A DNA stretch of 64,000 nucleotides from Pseudomonas mendocina (GTDB lineage: Bacteria; Pseudomonadota; Gammaproteobacteria; Pseudomonadales; Pseudomonadaceae), in the NCBI RefSeq assembly GCF_003008615.1, contig NZ_CP027657.1, positions 5,084,001 through 5,148,000 on the forward strand. The letters run 5' to 3'. A program made the translations under genes and the position numbers. The notes under the pieces are model-generated. The model worked only from the letters and a program-made list of their open reading frames with translations, made no database searches and was not told where the DNA came from. Positions 1-8,707 of the stretch are shown piece after piece (position 1 is the first letter of the stretch; the number at the start of each line of letters is the position of its first letter).

Positions 1-254
1 TCGATCTGTTGCAGGGAGCGCTGGGCGGCGTAGGAAACTCCCGTGGCTTGTTGGGCGTCTGGCTCGGCAAATGCCTGCGTCAATGACGGCTGCCGGAGGG
101 GTTGCCAAACCAACAGCACCAGCAGGCAGGTCGAACCGGCGATATAGGGCCACTCGCAGGCAACCCGGTCTTGAACCGAACACTGTTTCCGGATTTTCTT
201 CATCAGATCTTCGACCTTGGCCTTCACAGCCCGCGAATCGTGAGGTTTGAGCAT
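1..254 (-). CDS. Partial single-pass membrane protein of unknown function (C-terminus outside the window)
   Basis: The reading frame starts at the ATG at 254 behind a good ribosome site (GAGGAGT, 7 bases upstream) and runs open to the window edge, giving 84 visible residues. The first ~40 residues are basic and soluble (several Lys/Arg, including MKKIRK). One hydrophobic segment follows (about residues 43-55, rich in Leu/Val), then an Ala/Gln-rich stretch. This suggests a type II, N-in single-pass membrane protein. It lies 12 bases downstream of another small unknown gene on the same strand, so the two are probably co-transcribed. I do not recognise the family. Confidence 0.6.
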   Translation of the reverse strand, partial: MLKPHDSRAVKAKVEDLMKKIRKQCSVQDRVACEWPYIAGSTCLLVLLVWQPLRQPSLTQAFAEPDAQQATGVSYAAQRSLQQI

Positions 255-266
255 CAGCGCTACTCC

Positions 267-581
267 TCATTGGTTCTTGAGCTTTCTGATGGCCCACAAG
301 CGAGAGTGCAAGGTACGGAAGATGGGCTCGCGGGAGTAGGTCGGAAGGTCGTTGTTGCAGTGTTTAACCGCTTCGGCGATCGATCCCGAGTCTGCATCCA
401 GTGTCATATCGAACTTGATCAAGCGAATGACTTCCTGAGTGGTGATGCTCGTGTCGATAACGCGCATGAGGCGTTTGCCGTTATGGACGACAGTAAGTAT
501 GACACTGTTATCCGGACGTAACGTCATATTGACATCATATTCGGCCAGCTCTGATCTAATACCGTTCAGATCGTATTTCAT
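267..581 (-). CDS. Small hypothetical protein, 104 aa
   Basis: The start at 581 is chosen because AAAGGAGT lies just upstream; a longer open frame reaches 641 but has no ribosome site. The product begins MKYDLNGIRSELAEYDVN and is a soluble 104-residue protein with a basic C-terminus (RLWAIRKLKNQ). The segment with DNSVILTV followed by a Lys/Arg-rich turn is faintly like the small Pseudomonas DUF3509 proteins, but I would not assign it. It precedes the partial membrane-protein gene by 12 bases. Its upstream region is clearly more AT-rich than the rest of the window, which fits recent acquisition or strong regulation. Confidence 0.6.
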   Translation of the reverse strand: MKYDLNGIRSELAEYDVNMTLRPDNSVILTVVHNGKRLMRVIDTSITTQEVIRLIKFDMTLDADSGSIAEAVKHCNNDLPTYSREPIFRTLHSRLWAIRKLKNQ

Positions 582-1004
582 GTGTGACTCCTTTAAATAG
601 CACCCACAAAACATAGCCATATATGTTCGGCATTCCAACAAGCGGGACGATCAGTATTAATAAATATTAAAATGACATCACTCGGCGAAAGTTAATCGCT
701 TCATCTTCCGCGTGTGAAAGGTGGGGTAACAGCCTTGTTGATATGCCGATGAAATGTGGCGCTGCCGTTTATTTACAAGGTCTTATGGGGAGTATTCGGT
801 GACATGAATATATCGTGACAGAAAAAATAGATTGAACCTATATCTACAGGCCGAGTCGGGCCAGCACGCCACTGGATTTAATACAGAAAGTCGTTGAACG
901 AAAATTGGAAATGCCACTATCGGTGGCCATGCACTGGGGAGTACAGGTGGATATATGTGGTGGGGATGAATATTCAGATACTCGAACGATACCGCTGCCG
1001 GCTT
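582..1004. other. AT-rich intergenic region, 423 bp
   Basis: This lies between the small gene starting at 581 and the end of ctaG. Bases 640-680 and 760-840 are strongly AT-rich and probably hold the promoter of the leftward gene pair. No -35/-10 pair is good enough to call. Short open frames occur on both strands (for example an unstopped plus-strand stretch near 840-1030), but none has a ribosome site or recognisable product. Confidence 0.4.
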
Positions 1005-1814
1005 TCAGACATCCTGTGCAGCAACCTGTCGCCGCCAGATACGGGTCAGCCAGCGCCAGGTGATCCAGCCAGCAGCGGCCAGGTAGACCAGGCTGCCCGG
1101 CACCCACATCAGTAGACCGGCCAGTTGCTGGTCAGCCAGGTCGCGCGATTCGCCATAGAAGGGGGTGTTACCGAAAGTCAGCAGCGCCCCCAGCAAGCCG
1201 GTGTGCATCAGCGTCAACAGTATGGCCATCAGCGCGTGTGGCACCTGGTTGGGACTGGCACGCAGGCACGACCACCAGAACAGCCAGGCGCTGAACAGAA
1301 AGCAGGCATGCTCGACCACGTGCCACCAGGTGTTTTCCAGCGCCAGCATGTACAGGCTGGGGGTGTGCCAGACCCAGATCATCGCGCCGTGCAGCATGGC
1401 CAGCGCCACCGGGTAGCGACCGCTGCGCAGGATGCTGGCGTATAGCGGCTGAATCTTCGGGCCGAGCGCCGCGCGCCATTGCGGCAGCGGCCGGGCGAGC
1501 GCCCAGAACGGGGCAATGACGATCATGAACAGCATGTGCTGAACCATATGCAGGCTGGTGCTGTTCTCCGCCCAGTCGTCGAACGGGCCGAATACCGCAA
1601 GCGCGGTGATGACCATGGCCAGGTGCATCCACAGCGCCTCGCGGCCATGCGGCCGCACCTTGCGACAACCGATGATGTACAGCAGCCAGCCCGTGCCAAG
1701 CAGCAGCGCACTGAGCCAGACCGGCAGGCGTTCTTCGAGGTGGCCGTCGAACAATCCGTGAGCGGCGGCAATGCCAGGGAACGAAACAAGCAGGGCAATA
1801 CCGATCAAACGCAT
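1005..1814 (-). CDS. ctaG: CtaG-family cytochrome c oxidase assembly factor
   Basis: A 269-residue polytopic membrane protein of the caa3-type CtaG family, which is needed to build functional caa3 oxidase, probably at the copper-insertion stage. It has an N-terminal signal-like helix ending AAAHG and about seven hydrophobic segments. Conserved His/Trp-rich signatures are visible (HMVQHMLFM near residue 89, WHTPSLY and WWHVVEHACF in the middle). It is the last gene of the oxidase operon and overlaps the preceding small membrane-protein gene by 10 bases, so the two are translationally coupled. Family assignment is firm; the exact biochemical step is inferred from Bacillus CtaG. Confidence 0.9.
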   Translation of the reverse strand: MRLIGIALLVSFPGIAAAHGLFDGHLEERLPVWLSALLLGTGWLLYIIGCRKVRPHGREALWMHLAMVITALAVFGPFDDWAENSTSLHMVQHMLFMIVIAPFWALARPLPQWRAALGPKIQPLYASILRSGRYPVALAMLHGAMIWVWHTPSLYMLALENTWWHVVEHACFLFSAWLFWWSCLRASPNQVPHALMAILLTLMHTGLLGALLTFGNTPFYGESRDLADQQLAGLLMWVPGSLVYLAAAGWITWRWLTRIWRRQVAAQDV

Positions 1815-2158
1815 GGAGGCAGGCTCAGAGTCGGGATGGCGATAAACAGTGTGGCGATGGCACTGATCAGATGAACGCCAGCGGCCAGTCGCGCGGCGAA
1901 ACAGCGCGCATGGCGCTCGACCTCACGCCGGGCGGCTAGCTGGAACAACCGTGCCAGCCACAGCAGCAGCGCCATGGTGAGCAGGCTGAACAGACCGAGT
2001 ACGGCACTCAGCCAGTTCCACTGGCCTTGCTCCGGCGCGGGCGGAGCGAGTGCGCAGCCCACCGACAGACCACCGTAAAGCGCGACGAACCACAGGCTCC
2101 ACAGCACCAGCCCGAGCGGAATCTGGATAGGGTTGTAGGGTGAGCACAGCGGCTGCAT
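1805..2158 (-). CDS. Small three-helix membrane protein in the caa3 oxidase operon
   Basis: The start at 2158 is taken because its ATG overlaps the TGA of the upstream ctaD gene (ATGA), a typical coupling; the open frame extends further upstream but only antisense-like. The 117-residue product has three hydrophobic segments (about 11-35, 48-70, 90-112) separated by a charged loop rich in Arg, Glu and His. I do not recognise the family. Its place between subunit I-III and CtaG suggests an accessory subunit (a subunit IV-like role) or an assembly protein; this is inference from position only. Confidence 0.75.
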   Translation of the reverse strand: MQPLCSPYNPIQIPLGLVLWSLWFVALYGGLSVGCALAPPAPEQGQWNWLSAVLGLFSLLTMALLLWLARLFQLAARREVERHARCFAARLAAGVHLISAIATLFIAIPTLSLPPCV

Positions 2159-4689
2159 CAGACACCTCCGAAGGTCGGTGGGAACAGCACCACCGAGCAG
2201 TAGGTGATCCACAGCACCACCAGGTTGTATTGCCAGAGCTGCTCGACTACCAGTGGCTCGTATGGCGTCAGCGCGCAGACGTAGCCGTGATACACGCGCA
2301 GCGCCTGCAGGGCACTGAGGATGGCCGCCAGCAGGCAATGCACCAGGCTGTAGACCAGCAGCACCACGATCACAGCGTCATGGGCGGTGGCGCGCGGCGC
2401 CAGATCGCCACCCAACAGCGTCCATAACAGCAGCGCCGATTGCAGCAGACCGAGGGCGGCGATACCGACGAAGCAGGTGAGCAGGGTGCGCGGTTCGCCC
2501 TGGCCTTTGCGCAGCCGCTTGAGCACTGGTCGCTGCCAGAGCACCGCGACGGCGAGCAACACGCCACTGACCAGCAGCAGGCGCTGATCGATCACCGGTG
2601 CATCGGGCACCAGCCAGTTGGGCGATACCGTCCACAAGTAGAACCAGCCGAACAGCAGCGCCAGATACAGGGCACCGTTGGCCAGTAGTGTCACGCCCAT
2701 GCCCCACAGACCGGGGCCGTCGCAGGTGCGCGAGTGCAGCGGTGGCTCGCCAGGCTGGACTTTGGCATCCGGTGCGGCGTTCGGGTGAGCGCCGTTCTCC
2801 CAGCTCCAGCGAAAAAGAATTACCAGCGCGGCGACGGTGGCCGCCAGCGACACCCAGTAGAACTTGCTCAGCAGGCCCAGGCAGACCACCGCGATAAAGC
2901 AGGAGGCGATGAAGGGCAGCCAGCTATTGCCGGGCAGGTGGATGATCTCGCGCACCTTGCCGGTCAGCGGCTCGACACCCCAGGTTTCCCGGCGACCGTG
3001 GTCGATCACCGTTAGCGCGTGCTCGCCACGGGCGATGCTTTCCAGCAGATCCGGGTTCTCCCACAACGGGTGGCGTTGGGTGACCTTGGCCAGGCTGACG
3101 AAGTTGTAGGGGCAGGGCGGCAGGCTGGTGGCCCACTCCATGGTGTCGGCCTTCCACGGGTTCTTCGGCGCCGGCTGGCCGAAACGAAAGTGCAGGACGA
3201 TGTCGAGCAGGATGGTGGCAATCCCCATCGCCATGATGAAGCTGCCGATGGACGACACCAGGTTGGGCAAGTCCCAGCCCAGGCCGGCCTCGTAGGTATA
3301 GATACGCCGCGGCATGCCCATCAGCCCTGTCCAGTGCATGATCAGGAAGGTGACGTTGAAGCCGATGAACACCAGCCAGAATCCCCACTTGCCCAGGCGC
3401 GCCGATGGCATGCGTCCGGAGAAATGCGGCAGCCAGTAATAGATGCCGGCCAGCAGCGGGAAGAACATGCCGCCCACCAGCACGTAGTGCATGTGCGCCA
3501 CCACGAAATGGGTGTCGTGCACCTGCCAGTCGAACGGCACCAGGGCCAGCATCACCCCGGTCAGCCCACCGCAGACGAAGATGATCAGAAAGCCTACCAG
3601 CCACAACATTGGTACGTGGTATTGCGGCCGTCCCAGCCACAAGGTGGCGATCCAGGCGAATACCTGGATACCCGTGGGCACTGCCACCAGCATGCTCGCT
3701 GCCGAGAAGAACGCCTGCGCCAACTGTGGAATGCCCACGGTGAACATATGGTGCACCCACAGTCCGAAGCTGATGAAACCGGTCGTGAGGATCGCCAGCA
3801 CCACCCACCGATAGCCCACCAGCGGGCGCTGGCAGAACACCGGCAGCAGGGTCGAGACGATGCCCGCAGCAGGCAGGAAGATGATGTACACCTCAGGATG
3901 GCCGAACAGCCAGAACAGGTGTTGCCAGAGGATCGGATCACCGCCGCGCGCCACTTCGAAGAACGGCATGCCGAGCGCGCGCTCCAACTCCAGCAGGATG
4001 CTGCCGAGGATCAGCGGCGGGAAGCCGACCACGATCATCATCGCCATGACCAGGATGTACCAGGCGTAGATCGGCATCTTGTTCAGCGACATGCCTTCGG
4101 CGCGAGTACGCAGGATCGACACCACCAGTTCGACGCCGGCCGATACTGCGGAGATTTCCACGAAGGTGATACCGATCAGCCAGAAGTCCGAGTTCGGCCC
4201 CGGCGTATGCACCGCACTGGACAGTGGCGTGTACATGAACCAGCCGGCCTTCGGTGCGATGCCCAGCAACAGGCTGGCGCAAAGGATCAGCCCACCGAAC
4301 AGGTAGCACCAGTAGCCCAGGGCCGACAGGCGCGGAAACACCAGGTCGCGCGCGCCGAGCATCTTCGGGATCAGGTAGACCGCCAGACCTTCCATCATCG
4401 GCACGGCGAACAGGAACATCATCACCGTGCCGTGCATGGTGAAGACCTGGTTGTAGATGTCCGGTTCGAGGAATGTGTAGCCTGGTATCGCCAACTGCGT
4501 GCGCACCAACATGGCCAGCAGCCCGCCGAACAGGAAGAAGCCCAGCCCTGTGAGCATGAAACGGATACCGATGGTGCTGTGGTTGACGATGGTCAGGGCT
4601 TTCCAGCCGCGCGGGTTGCCCCAGACTTCGTTGAACTGGTCGTGCAACTGATCCAGATCGTGGGCCTTGTCGGTCTTGTCGTTGCTCAC
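2158..4689 (-). CDS. ctaD: Cytochrome c oxidase subunit I fused to a subunit III-like domain (caa3 type)
   Basis: An 843-residue fusion. The first ~560 residues are haem-copper oxidase subunit I: haem a ligand His in TMHGTVMMF (residue 86), the CuB/Tyr motif GHPEVY, the CuB pair HH in VHHMFTVG, and the haem a3/a ligands in THFVVAHMHYVL. The last ~200 residues add several helices resembling subunit III (FGWFYLW, HCLLA, YHGYV). It reduces O2 to water at the inner membrane and pumps protons. It overlaps the coxB stop by 4 bases upstream and the next small gene downstream. Ordinary aa3 operons encode subunit III separately; the fused form is known in caa3 oxidases such as that of Thermus. Confidence 0.95.
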   Translation of the reverse strand: MSNDKTDKAHDLDQLHDQFNEVWGNPRGWKALTIVNHSTIGIRFMLTGLGFFLFGGLLAMLVRTQLAIPGYTFLEPDIYNQVFTMHGTVMMFLFAVPMMEGLAVYLIPKMLGARDLVFPRLSALGYWCYLFGGLILCASLLLGIAPKAGWFMYTPLSSAVHTPGPNSDFWLIGITFVEISAVSAGVELVVSILRTRAEGMSLNKMPIYAWYILVMAMMIVVGFPPLILGSILLELERALGMPFFEVARGGDPILWQHLFWLFGHPEVYIIFLPAAGIVSTLLPVFCQRPLVGYRWVVLAILTTGFISFGLWVHHMFTVGIPQLAQAFFSAASMLVAVPTGIQVFAWIATLWLGRPQYHVPMLWLVGFLIIFVCGGLTGVMLALVPFDWQVHDTHFVVAHMHYVLVGGMFFPLLAGIYYWLPHFSGRMPSARLGKWGFWLVFIGFNVTFLIMHWTGLMGMPRRIYTYEAGLGWDLPNLVSSIGSFIMAMGIATILLDIVLHFRFGQPAPKNPWKADTMEWATSLPPCPYNFVSLAKVTQRHPLWENPDLLESIARGEHALTVIDHGRRETWGVEPLTGKVREIIHLPGNSWLPFIASCFIAVVCLGLLSKFYWVSLAATVAALVILFRWSWENGAHPNAAPDAKVQPGEPPLHSRTCDGPGLWGMGVTLLANGALYLALLFGWFYLWTVSPNWLVPDAPVIDQRLLLVSGVLLAVAVLWQRPVLKRLRKGQGEPRTLLTCFVGIAALGLLQSALLLWTLLGGDLAPRATAHDAVIVVLLVYSLVHCLLAAILSALQALRVYHGYVCALTPYEPLVVEQLWQYNLVVLWITYCSVVLFPPTFGGV

Positions 4690-5702
4690 GGTGCCAGGGT
4701 CTCCAGCCAGTCTGCGATGGCGCTGAGGTGGTCGGGGTCGAGGTCGTCATTGAGCGGCATGGCGTTGCCAGGTTTGAGCCGCTGATGCTCCTGCAACCAG
4801 CGCAGGACGGCTCCGGGCTCGTTTGCCAGCACGCCGGCGCCGAGACTGGCGCGCGAGCCGAGATCAGTCAGATCCGGCGCTCGCTGACCATCGGTAATGC
4901 CCACCACGCGGTGGCATTCGCCGCAGCGAGCGGCGAAGGTTGCGCCGGCCGCGCCGGGGAGGGCGGTGACCTGCGGTTCACGGCGAGCCTGCAGCCAGGC
5001 CTCGAAGTCGTCTTCTTCATGCGCCTGCACATTGAGGATCATGTGGGTGTGCTGGGTTCCGCAGAACTCCGAGCACTGACCACGAAAGGTGCCGGGCAGG
5101 TCGGCCTGCAGGCGGATCTTGTTGTGACGGCCAGGAATCATGTCGATCTTGCCGCCCAGTCGTGGCACCCAGAAGGCGTGGATCACATCGGCGCTGGTGA
5201 CGTCCAGATCCACCGGCCGGCCCACAGGCAGGTGCAACTGATTGGCGGTCACCACACCGCTATCCGGGTAGCGCACCTCCCACCACCACTGGTGCCCGAT
5301 CACCTCGATGCGCAGGGGCTGCTCGCCGACCAGGGGCAGCGGCAGCATGCGATGCCCGATGGGAATGCCGAAGATCAGCAGCAGGATGATGCTCGCGCTG
5401 GGCAATATCAGGCCGCCACCGACCAGCCAGCGCAAGGTGATCACCCGCGCTCTTTGCGCATCGACCTGGCGCGGTGCACGGCGCATGGCGTACACCCATA
5501 GCGCGGTGACCACCAACAGCACGACGCTGGAGAAACCGCACATTACCCACCACAGGATCGCCACCTCACGAGCCATTGGTCCTGCTGGGTCGAGCGCCGA
5601 TTGCGGCCCTGAACAGGCAGAGATAAGCGGAACTGCCAGCATGAGTGTGGTCAATTGCAGGCACGGGTAACGTCTTTGGCGCTGCCGGGTATCTTCACTC
5701 AC
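4686..5702 (-). CDS. coxB: Cytochrome c oxidase subunit II with C-terminal cytochrome c domain
   Basis: This subunit carries the CuA electron-entry centre. In the 338-residue version it has a basic N-terminus and a lipobox (LISAC, Cys30). Two membrane helices follow (45-70, 93-115), then CuA ligands His175, Cys210, Glu212, Cys214, His218 and Met221. A fused cytochrome c domain has the haem motif CGECH at 260-264 and a distal Met in NAMPL, which defines the caa3 type. The start is uncertain. The GTG at 5702 gives a normal lipoprotein signal but leaves only 18 bases to the divergent gene; the ATG at 5642 has no ribosome site and leaves just nine uncharged residues before the Cys. Confidence 0.88.
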   Translation of the reverse strand: MSEDTRQRQRRYPCLQLTTLMLAVPLISACSGPQSALDPAGPMAREVAILWWVMCGFSSVVLLVVTALWVYAMRRAPRQVDAQRARVITLRWLVGGGLILPSASIILLLIFGIPIGHRMLPLPLVGEQPLRIEVIGHQWWWEVRYPDSGVVTANQLHLPVGRPVDLDVTSADVIHAFWVPRLGGKIDMIPGRHNKIRLQADLPGTFRGQCSEFCGTQHTHMILNVQAHEEDDFEAWLQARREPQVTALPGAAGATFAARCGECHRVVGITDGQRAPDLTDLGSRASLGAGVLANEPGAVLRWLQEHQRLKPGNAMPLNDDLDPDHLSAIADWLETLAP

Positions 5703-5720
5703 CTGCTCTGGGAGGGCCGG

Positions 5721-6182
5721 ATGGCCGAAGTCAACGAACCTATCGTCAGTCGCGCAGCCATTGCCGGGCATCCGTTGCATCCGATGATGATCCACTTTCC
5801 GGTTGCCGCATTGCTCGGTCTGGTGGCCAGCGACCTCGCCTACCTGTTGCTGGGCGATCCATTCTGGGCACGGGCCAGCCTGTGGCTGGCCGGGGTCGGT
5901 GCCTTCGGCGGCTGGATAGCGAGCCTGGCCGGCCTGGTCGATCTGCTCACCGTCACCAGCATCCGTCGCAAGATCACTGCCTGGTGCCACGCCATCATCG
6001 CCGTGATGATGCTGTCGCTGGCCTCGCTGAACTGGTTGCTGCGCTACGCCGGGGCGGAGCAGGGGATGGAACTCTGGGGACTCTATCTGTCGCTGCTGAC
6101 AGCCTTGCTGATCGCTGTCGCCGCTTACCTGGGCGGTCGTCTGGTGTACGAGTATGGCGTCGGGGTGGATACCAGCGTCTGA
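5721..6182 (+). CDS. DUF2231 membrane protein
   Basis: A 153-residue protein with four hydrophobic segments and the DUF2231 hallmark GHPLHPMMIHFP near the N-terminus. The function of this family is unknown; members are often found near haem, copper or respiratory genes. The start at 5721 follows GGGAGG by 4-5 bases; an upstream ATG in the same frame has no ribosome site and would overlap the divergent coxB. It is transcribed away from the caa3 oxidase operon, with very little room between the two starts, so the promoters must overlap. Confidence 0.85.
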   Translation: MAEVNEPIVSRAAIAGHPLHPMMIHFPVAALLGLVASDLAYLLLGDPFWARASLWLAGVGAFGGWIASLAGLVDLLTVTSIRRKITAWCHAIIAVMMLSLASLNWLLRYAGAEQGMELWGLYLSLLTALLIAVAAYLGGRLVYEYGVGVDTSV

Positions 6183-6258
6183 ACATTCGCCGCAGTATCC
6201 CTCTGCTCCGACAATGGGCTGTGAGCGGGAGCCGTACATGGCGATATCGAGTCCTCTT

Positions 6259-6672
6259 TCAGAAGGGTTTGGCCAGTACCAGCCAGAGGGTGAGACTGAT
6301 CAACGTGGCGATGAGCACACCGATGCTCACGCACTGCCCCCCAACCGCAGGTTGCGGGTCGCGCTCGATCCGCAGGATCAATACACCGCACAGGGCGTGA
6401 CAGATCACCATGCCGGCTACCGTCGTGAGCTTGACGATCAGCCAGGCGTCGAAAAGGGAGTCGCGCAGGAACAGGGCCGTGCCCGAACCGATCGCCAGCA
6501 GCGCAGCCGGGGTAGCGACCAGGTTGAACACCGCACGAGTCAGATGGGTGTGATCGCGATAGAAGAGTTCGTCGCTGCTGCGGGTTCCCGCCGCGATCAT
6601 CGCCGGCAGGTATAGCAGCGCACCACACCAGCAAATCAGGGCCATGAAGTGCAGCAGCTTCAGTAGTGGCAT
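6259..6672 (-). CDS. CopD-family integral membrane protein
   Basis: A 137-residue protein with four predicted helices and conserved His residues in KLLHFMALICWCG, YRDHTHLTRAVFN and CHALCGV, as expected for the CopD-domain family (copper handling or haem-like membrane proteins). The start at 6672 has AAGGGAG upstream; a longer frame upstream is low-complexity basic sequence and is rejected. It converges on the DUF2231 gene. Its link to copper is family knowledge; proximity to the copper-dependent oxidase is consistent with it. Confidence 0.8.
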   Translation of the reverse strand: MPLLKLLHFMALICWCGALLYLPAMIAAGTRSSDELFYRDHTHLTRAVFNLVATPAALLAIGSGTALFLRDSLFDAWLIVKLTTVAGMVICHALCGVLILRIERDPQPAVGGQCVSIGVLIATLISLTLWLVLAKPF

Positions 6673-7115
6673 CGATGCTCTCCCTTGCTCCGTTCGTTGC
6701 CGGTGTCGGTCACGTTTTTGTGACTGTGGTACCGGGCATGAGTTCGGCCCATCTCCGGCAGGGACTTTGCGCACGCAGGCCAATGGAAATAAAGGAACTG
6801 CCGCAAGGAGAAGGCGTGAAACAGTGCGGCGCCGCAGCTCGGGTCATGCATTCGGGGCAGCAGGGCACACAGGGTTCCCTTGTAAGGAACAGAGTCCTGC
6901 TGCAGTGCAGCGTTCAGCATTTTTCATGTGGTCACAGGGAAACCCTACAGGTGGCGGCCCTGGCTCATGGTGTCGAGAAGAGGAGGAGGGGGCGCAGGAG
7001 AGCACCTGCAAAATTACCTGAACGATCATCCACAGCAGTACGTCGGATTCCATGTACACCCCGCCATGGGGTATTCACCCAGCATTGGCCGTCATATTCG
7101 GCCCGGAGACGAATC
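6673..7115. other. Intergenic region, 443 bp, no gene seen
   Basis: This separates the divergent CopD-like gene and the four-helix-bundle gene and should hold both promoters. Long open frames cross it on both strands but have shadow-like composition and no ribosome sites. I see no clear hairpin or operator. Confidence 0.4.
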
Positions 7116-7580
7116 ATGGATCTCACTGACGATCGCAAAGAACTTGTCCGCACCCTCAACAAACTGATCGAGACCTGCAAGGACGGTGAGGCCGGTTTCA
7201 AGGTCTGTGCCGAGGACATTACTCGCCCGGATATCAAGCAGCTGTTCACACGCCGTTCGCGACAATGCGCCGAGGCGGCTGAGGAGTTGCAGAGAGTCGT
7301 ACTGGAGAATGGTGGCCAGCCGGAAGATAGCACCAGCATCGGAGCGGATCTGCACCGTCGCTGGGTCGACCTGAAGTCATTGGTCACCGGCAAGGACGAA
7401 GCGGCAATCCTCAACGAAGCCGAACGTGGTGAGGACGTGGCCAAGGAGCGTTACAGCGAGGCCCTCGCTCAGAACCTGCCGACCGATATCCGAGCCATCG
7501 TGCAGCGCCAATACGAAGGGGTGCTGCGCAATCACGATGAAGTACGGGCGCTGCGCGACGTAGAGCGCGCGCGGAGCTGA
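7116..7580 (+). CDS. PA2169-family four-helix-bundle protein (DUF2383)
   Basis: A 154-residue ferritin-like helical protein. The start at 7116 (MDLTDDRKELVRTLNKLIE) has CGGAGA upstream. Family signatures are present: KDGEAGFKVCAEDI, RRWVDLKSLVTGKDEAAIL and the C-terminal IVQRQYEGVLRNHDEVRALRD. Members are common in Pseudomonas and tend to be linked with stress or anaerobic response; the biochemical role is not known. A second, divergent relative follows after 90 bases, suggesting a duplicated pair. Confidence 0.88.
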   Translation: MDLTDDRKELVRTLNKLIETCKDGEAGFKVCAEDITRPDIKQLFTRRSRQCAEAAEELQRVVLENGGQPEDSTSIGADLHRRWVDLKSLVTGKDEAAILNEAERGEDVAKERYSEALAQNLPTDIRAIVQRQYEGVLRNHDEVRALRDVERARS

Positions 7581-7670
7581 CTCATCGTCGGCCAGCGGCG
7601 CGCCACGCGCCGCCTGGCCCTTAATGCCCGCCCCAGGCTCACTGCGCGAACGTGACGGGAGGCGTATCGC

Positions 7671-8156
7671 ATGCCCACGCTGGACAAGACCATCACCCAC
7701 CTCAACCATCTGCAGGTCGCCTGCATGGATGGACAACAAACCTGCCGGCAGCTCGCCGGAAGCGCTCAAGCTGCAGAAGTGCGCGATTTCCTTAGCGAGC
7801 GCGAGCTGGAATATGGCGCATTGATCGCTTGCCTGCACACCCAGATCACCACCTACGGTGGCCGTCCTGCACAGCACATCAGTCTGGTCGGACTGTGGCA
7901 GAACTGTTGGTGGTATGAGGTGAAGTCGCTGATCGTGCCTGTCGATGATCGAACCAGGCTCAACACCGCGTTAGAGCTTGAAATACAGGTCAGGCGAGGC
8001 TTCGAAACCCTGCTTACGCAGGAGCTTTCAGCGGAGTTCCGTCAGCAACTGGCTGAACATCATCAACGGGCGCTAGAGCGCACGAGGCAGCTGCAAACAG
8101 CACGCGAGCAATGGCCACATCTTGGCATGCTCAAAACCGAGTCGGGTCAGGACTGA
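7671..8156 (+). CDS. Second DUF2383-like helical protein
   Basis: A 161-residue protein distantly resembling its upstream neighbour: TLDKTITHLNHLQVACMDG matches the start of the DUF2383 fold, a variant of the central Trp segment (SLVGLWQNCWWYEVKS) follows, and the C-terminus is a helix with HHQRALERTRQLQ. A good ribosome site (GGGAGGC) precedes 7671. The family signature is weaker than in the first copy, so a shared fold is likely but shared function is inference. Its 3' end overlaps the convergent gene by 26 bases. Confidence 0.8.
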   Translation: MPTLDKTITHLNHLQVACMDGQQTCRQLAGSAQAAEVRDFLSERELEYGALIACLHTQITTYGGRPAQHISLVGLWQNCWWYEVKSLIVPVDDRTRLNTALELEIQVRRGFETLLTQELSAEFRQQLAEHHQRALERTRQLQTAREQWPHLGMLKTESGQD

Positions 8157-8514
8157 AGTCCGGCAGCGGGGAGGGGGCGTATGCCTCCATCAAGAGCCGT
8201 TCCAGTTGAGCGCGCTCCCATGTGCTCAACAGCTCGAGCGGATCCGTGCCGAAATATTGCGATGCGCTGAAGGCGTAGGCACGCCCATCCGGGCAATGGC
8301 AACTGTCGCAGTAATCCAACGTTTCATCCTCGCGATATAGCCTGATCACCCAGTCATCGACCTCTATGGTCATCAGACCGCAGTTTGGTTGAGGCGAGCG
8401 ATCTACACGGCGCATGACGCGGATACCCAAAGCGATCTCCCGCAACACCTGACAGGCCTCGCGAGCAGTGAGCGTGTCGTGATTCATTGGCACAGGATCA
8501 ATGGGTTTCTTCAT
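8131..8514 (-). CDS. Small conserved Pseudomonas-type protein, 127 aa
   Basis: The product contains LTAREACQVLREIALGIR, a Cys pair in DYCDSCHCPDGR, and FGTDPLELLSTWERAQLERLL near the C-terminus. I recognise this pattern from small uncharacterised Pseudomonas proteins (annotated DUF7693 in some genomes), but am not certain. The Cys cluster could bind metal; that is inference. Neither candidate start (8514, or MNHD at 8487) has a clear ribosome site. It overlaps the convergent helical-protein gene at its 3' end. Confidence 0.65.
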   Translation of the reverse strand: MKKPIDPVPMNHDTLTAREACQVLREIALGIRVMRRVDRSPQPNCGLMTIEVDDWVIRLYREDETLDYCDSCHCPDGRAYAFSASQYFGTDPLELLSTWERAQLERLLMEAYAPSPLPDFSPDPTRF

Positions 8515-8707
8515 GCTTGAGGAGTTTGCCTGTGGTTCATAGCCTTTGATCCTAGTTGGGAAGGGGACAGTACTGACGTTGCGACGAGCTTTGTAAACGC
8601 AGCCTATGAGGAAATCTCGTATCAGCTGTTACGCCGCCCTAGATGCGCAGGCTGCTCGGCATTACTCGCGTTATGCCTTAAAGTAACCGGTTGCCGAAAG
8701 AACCGTC

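Noticed and set aside
844..1115. Short open frames on both strands next to ctaG
   Set aside because: No ribosome site and no recognisable product; they overlap ctaG or AT-rich spacer.
3019..4785. 588-codon open frame antisense to ctaD/coxB
   Set aside because: Composition is Gln/His/Arg-rich, as for antisense of GC-rich membrane genes, there is no ribosome site, and it fully overlaps strong genes.
7020..7115. Upstream extension of the four-helix-bundle gene
   Set aside because: The extension is low-complexity and lacks a ribosome site, while 7116 has one and matches the family start.
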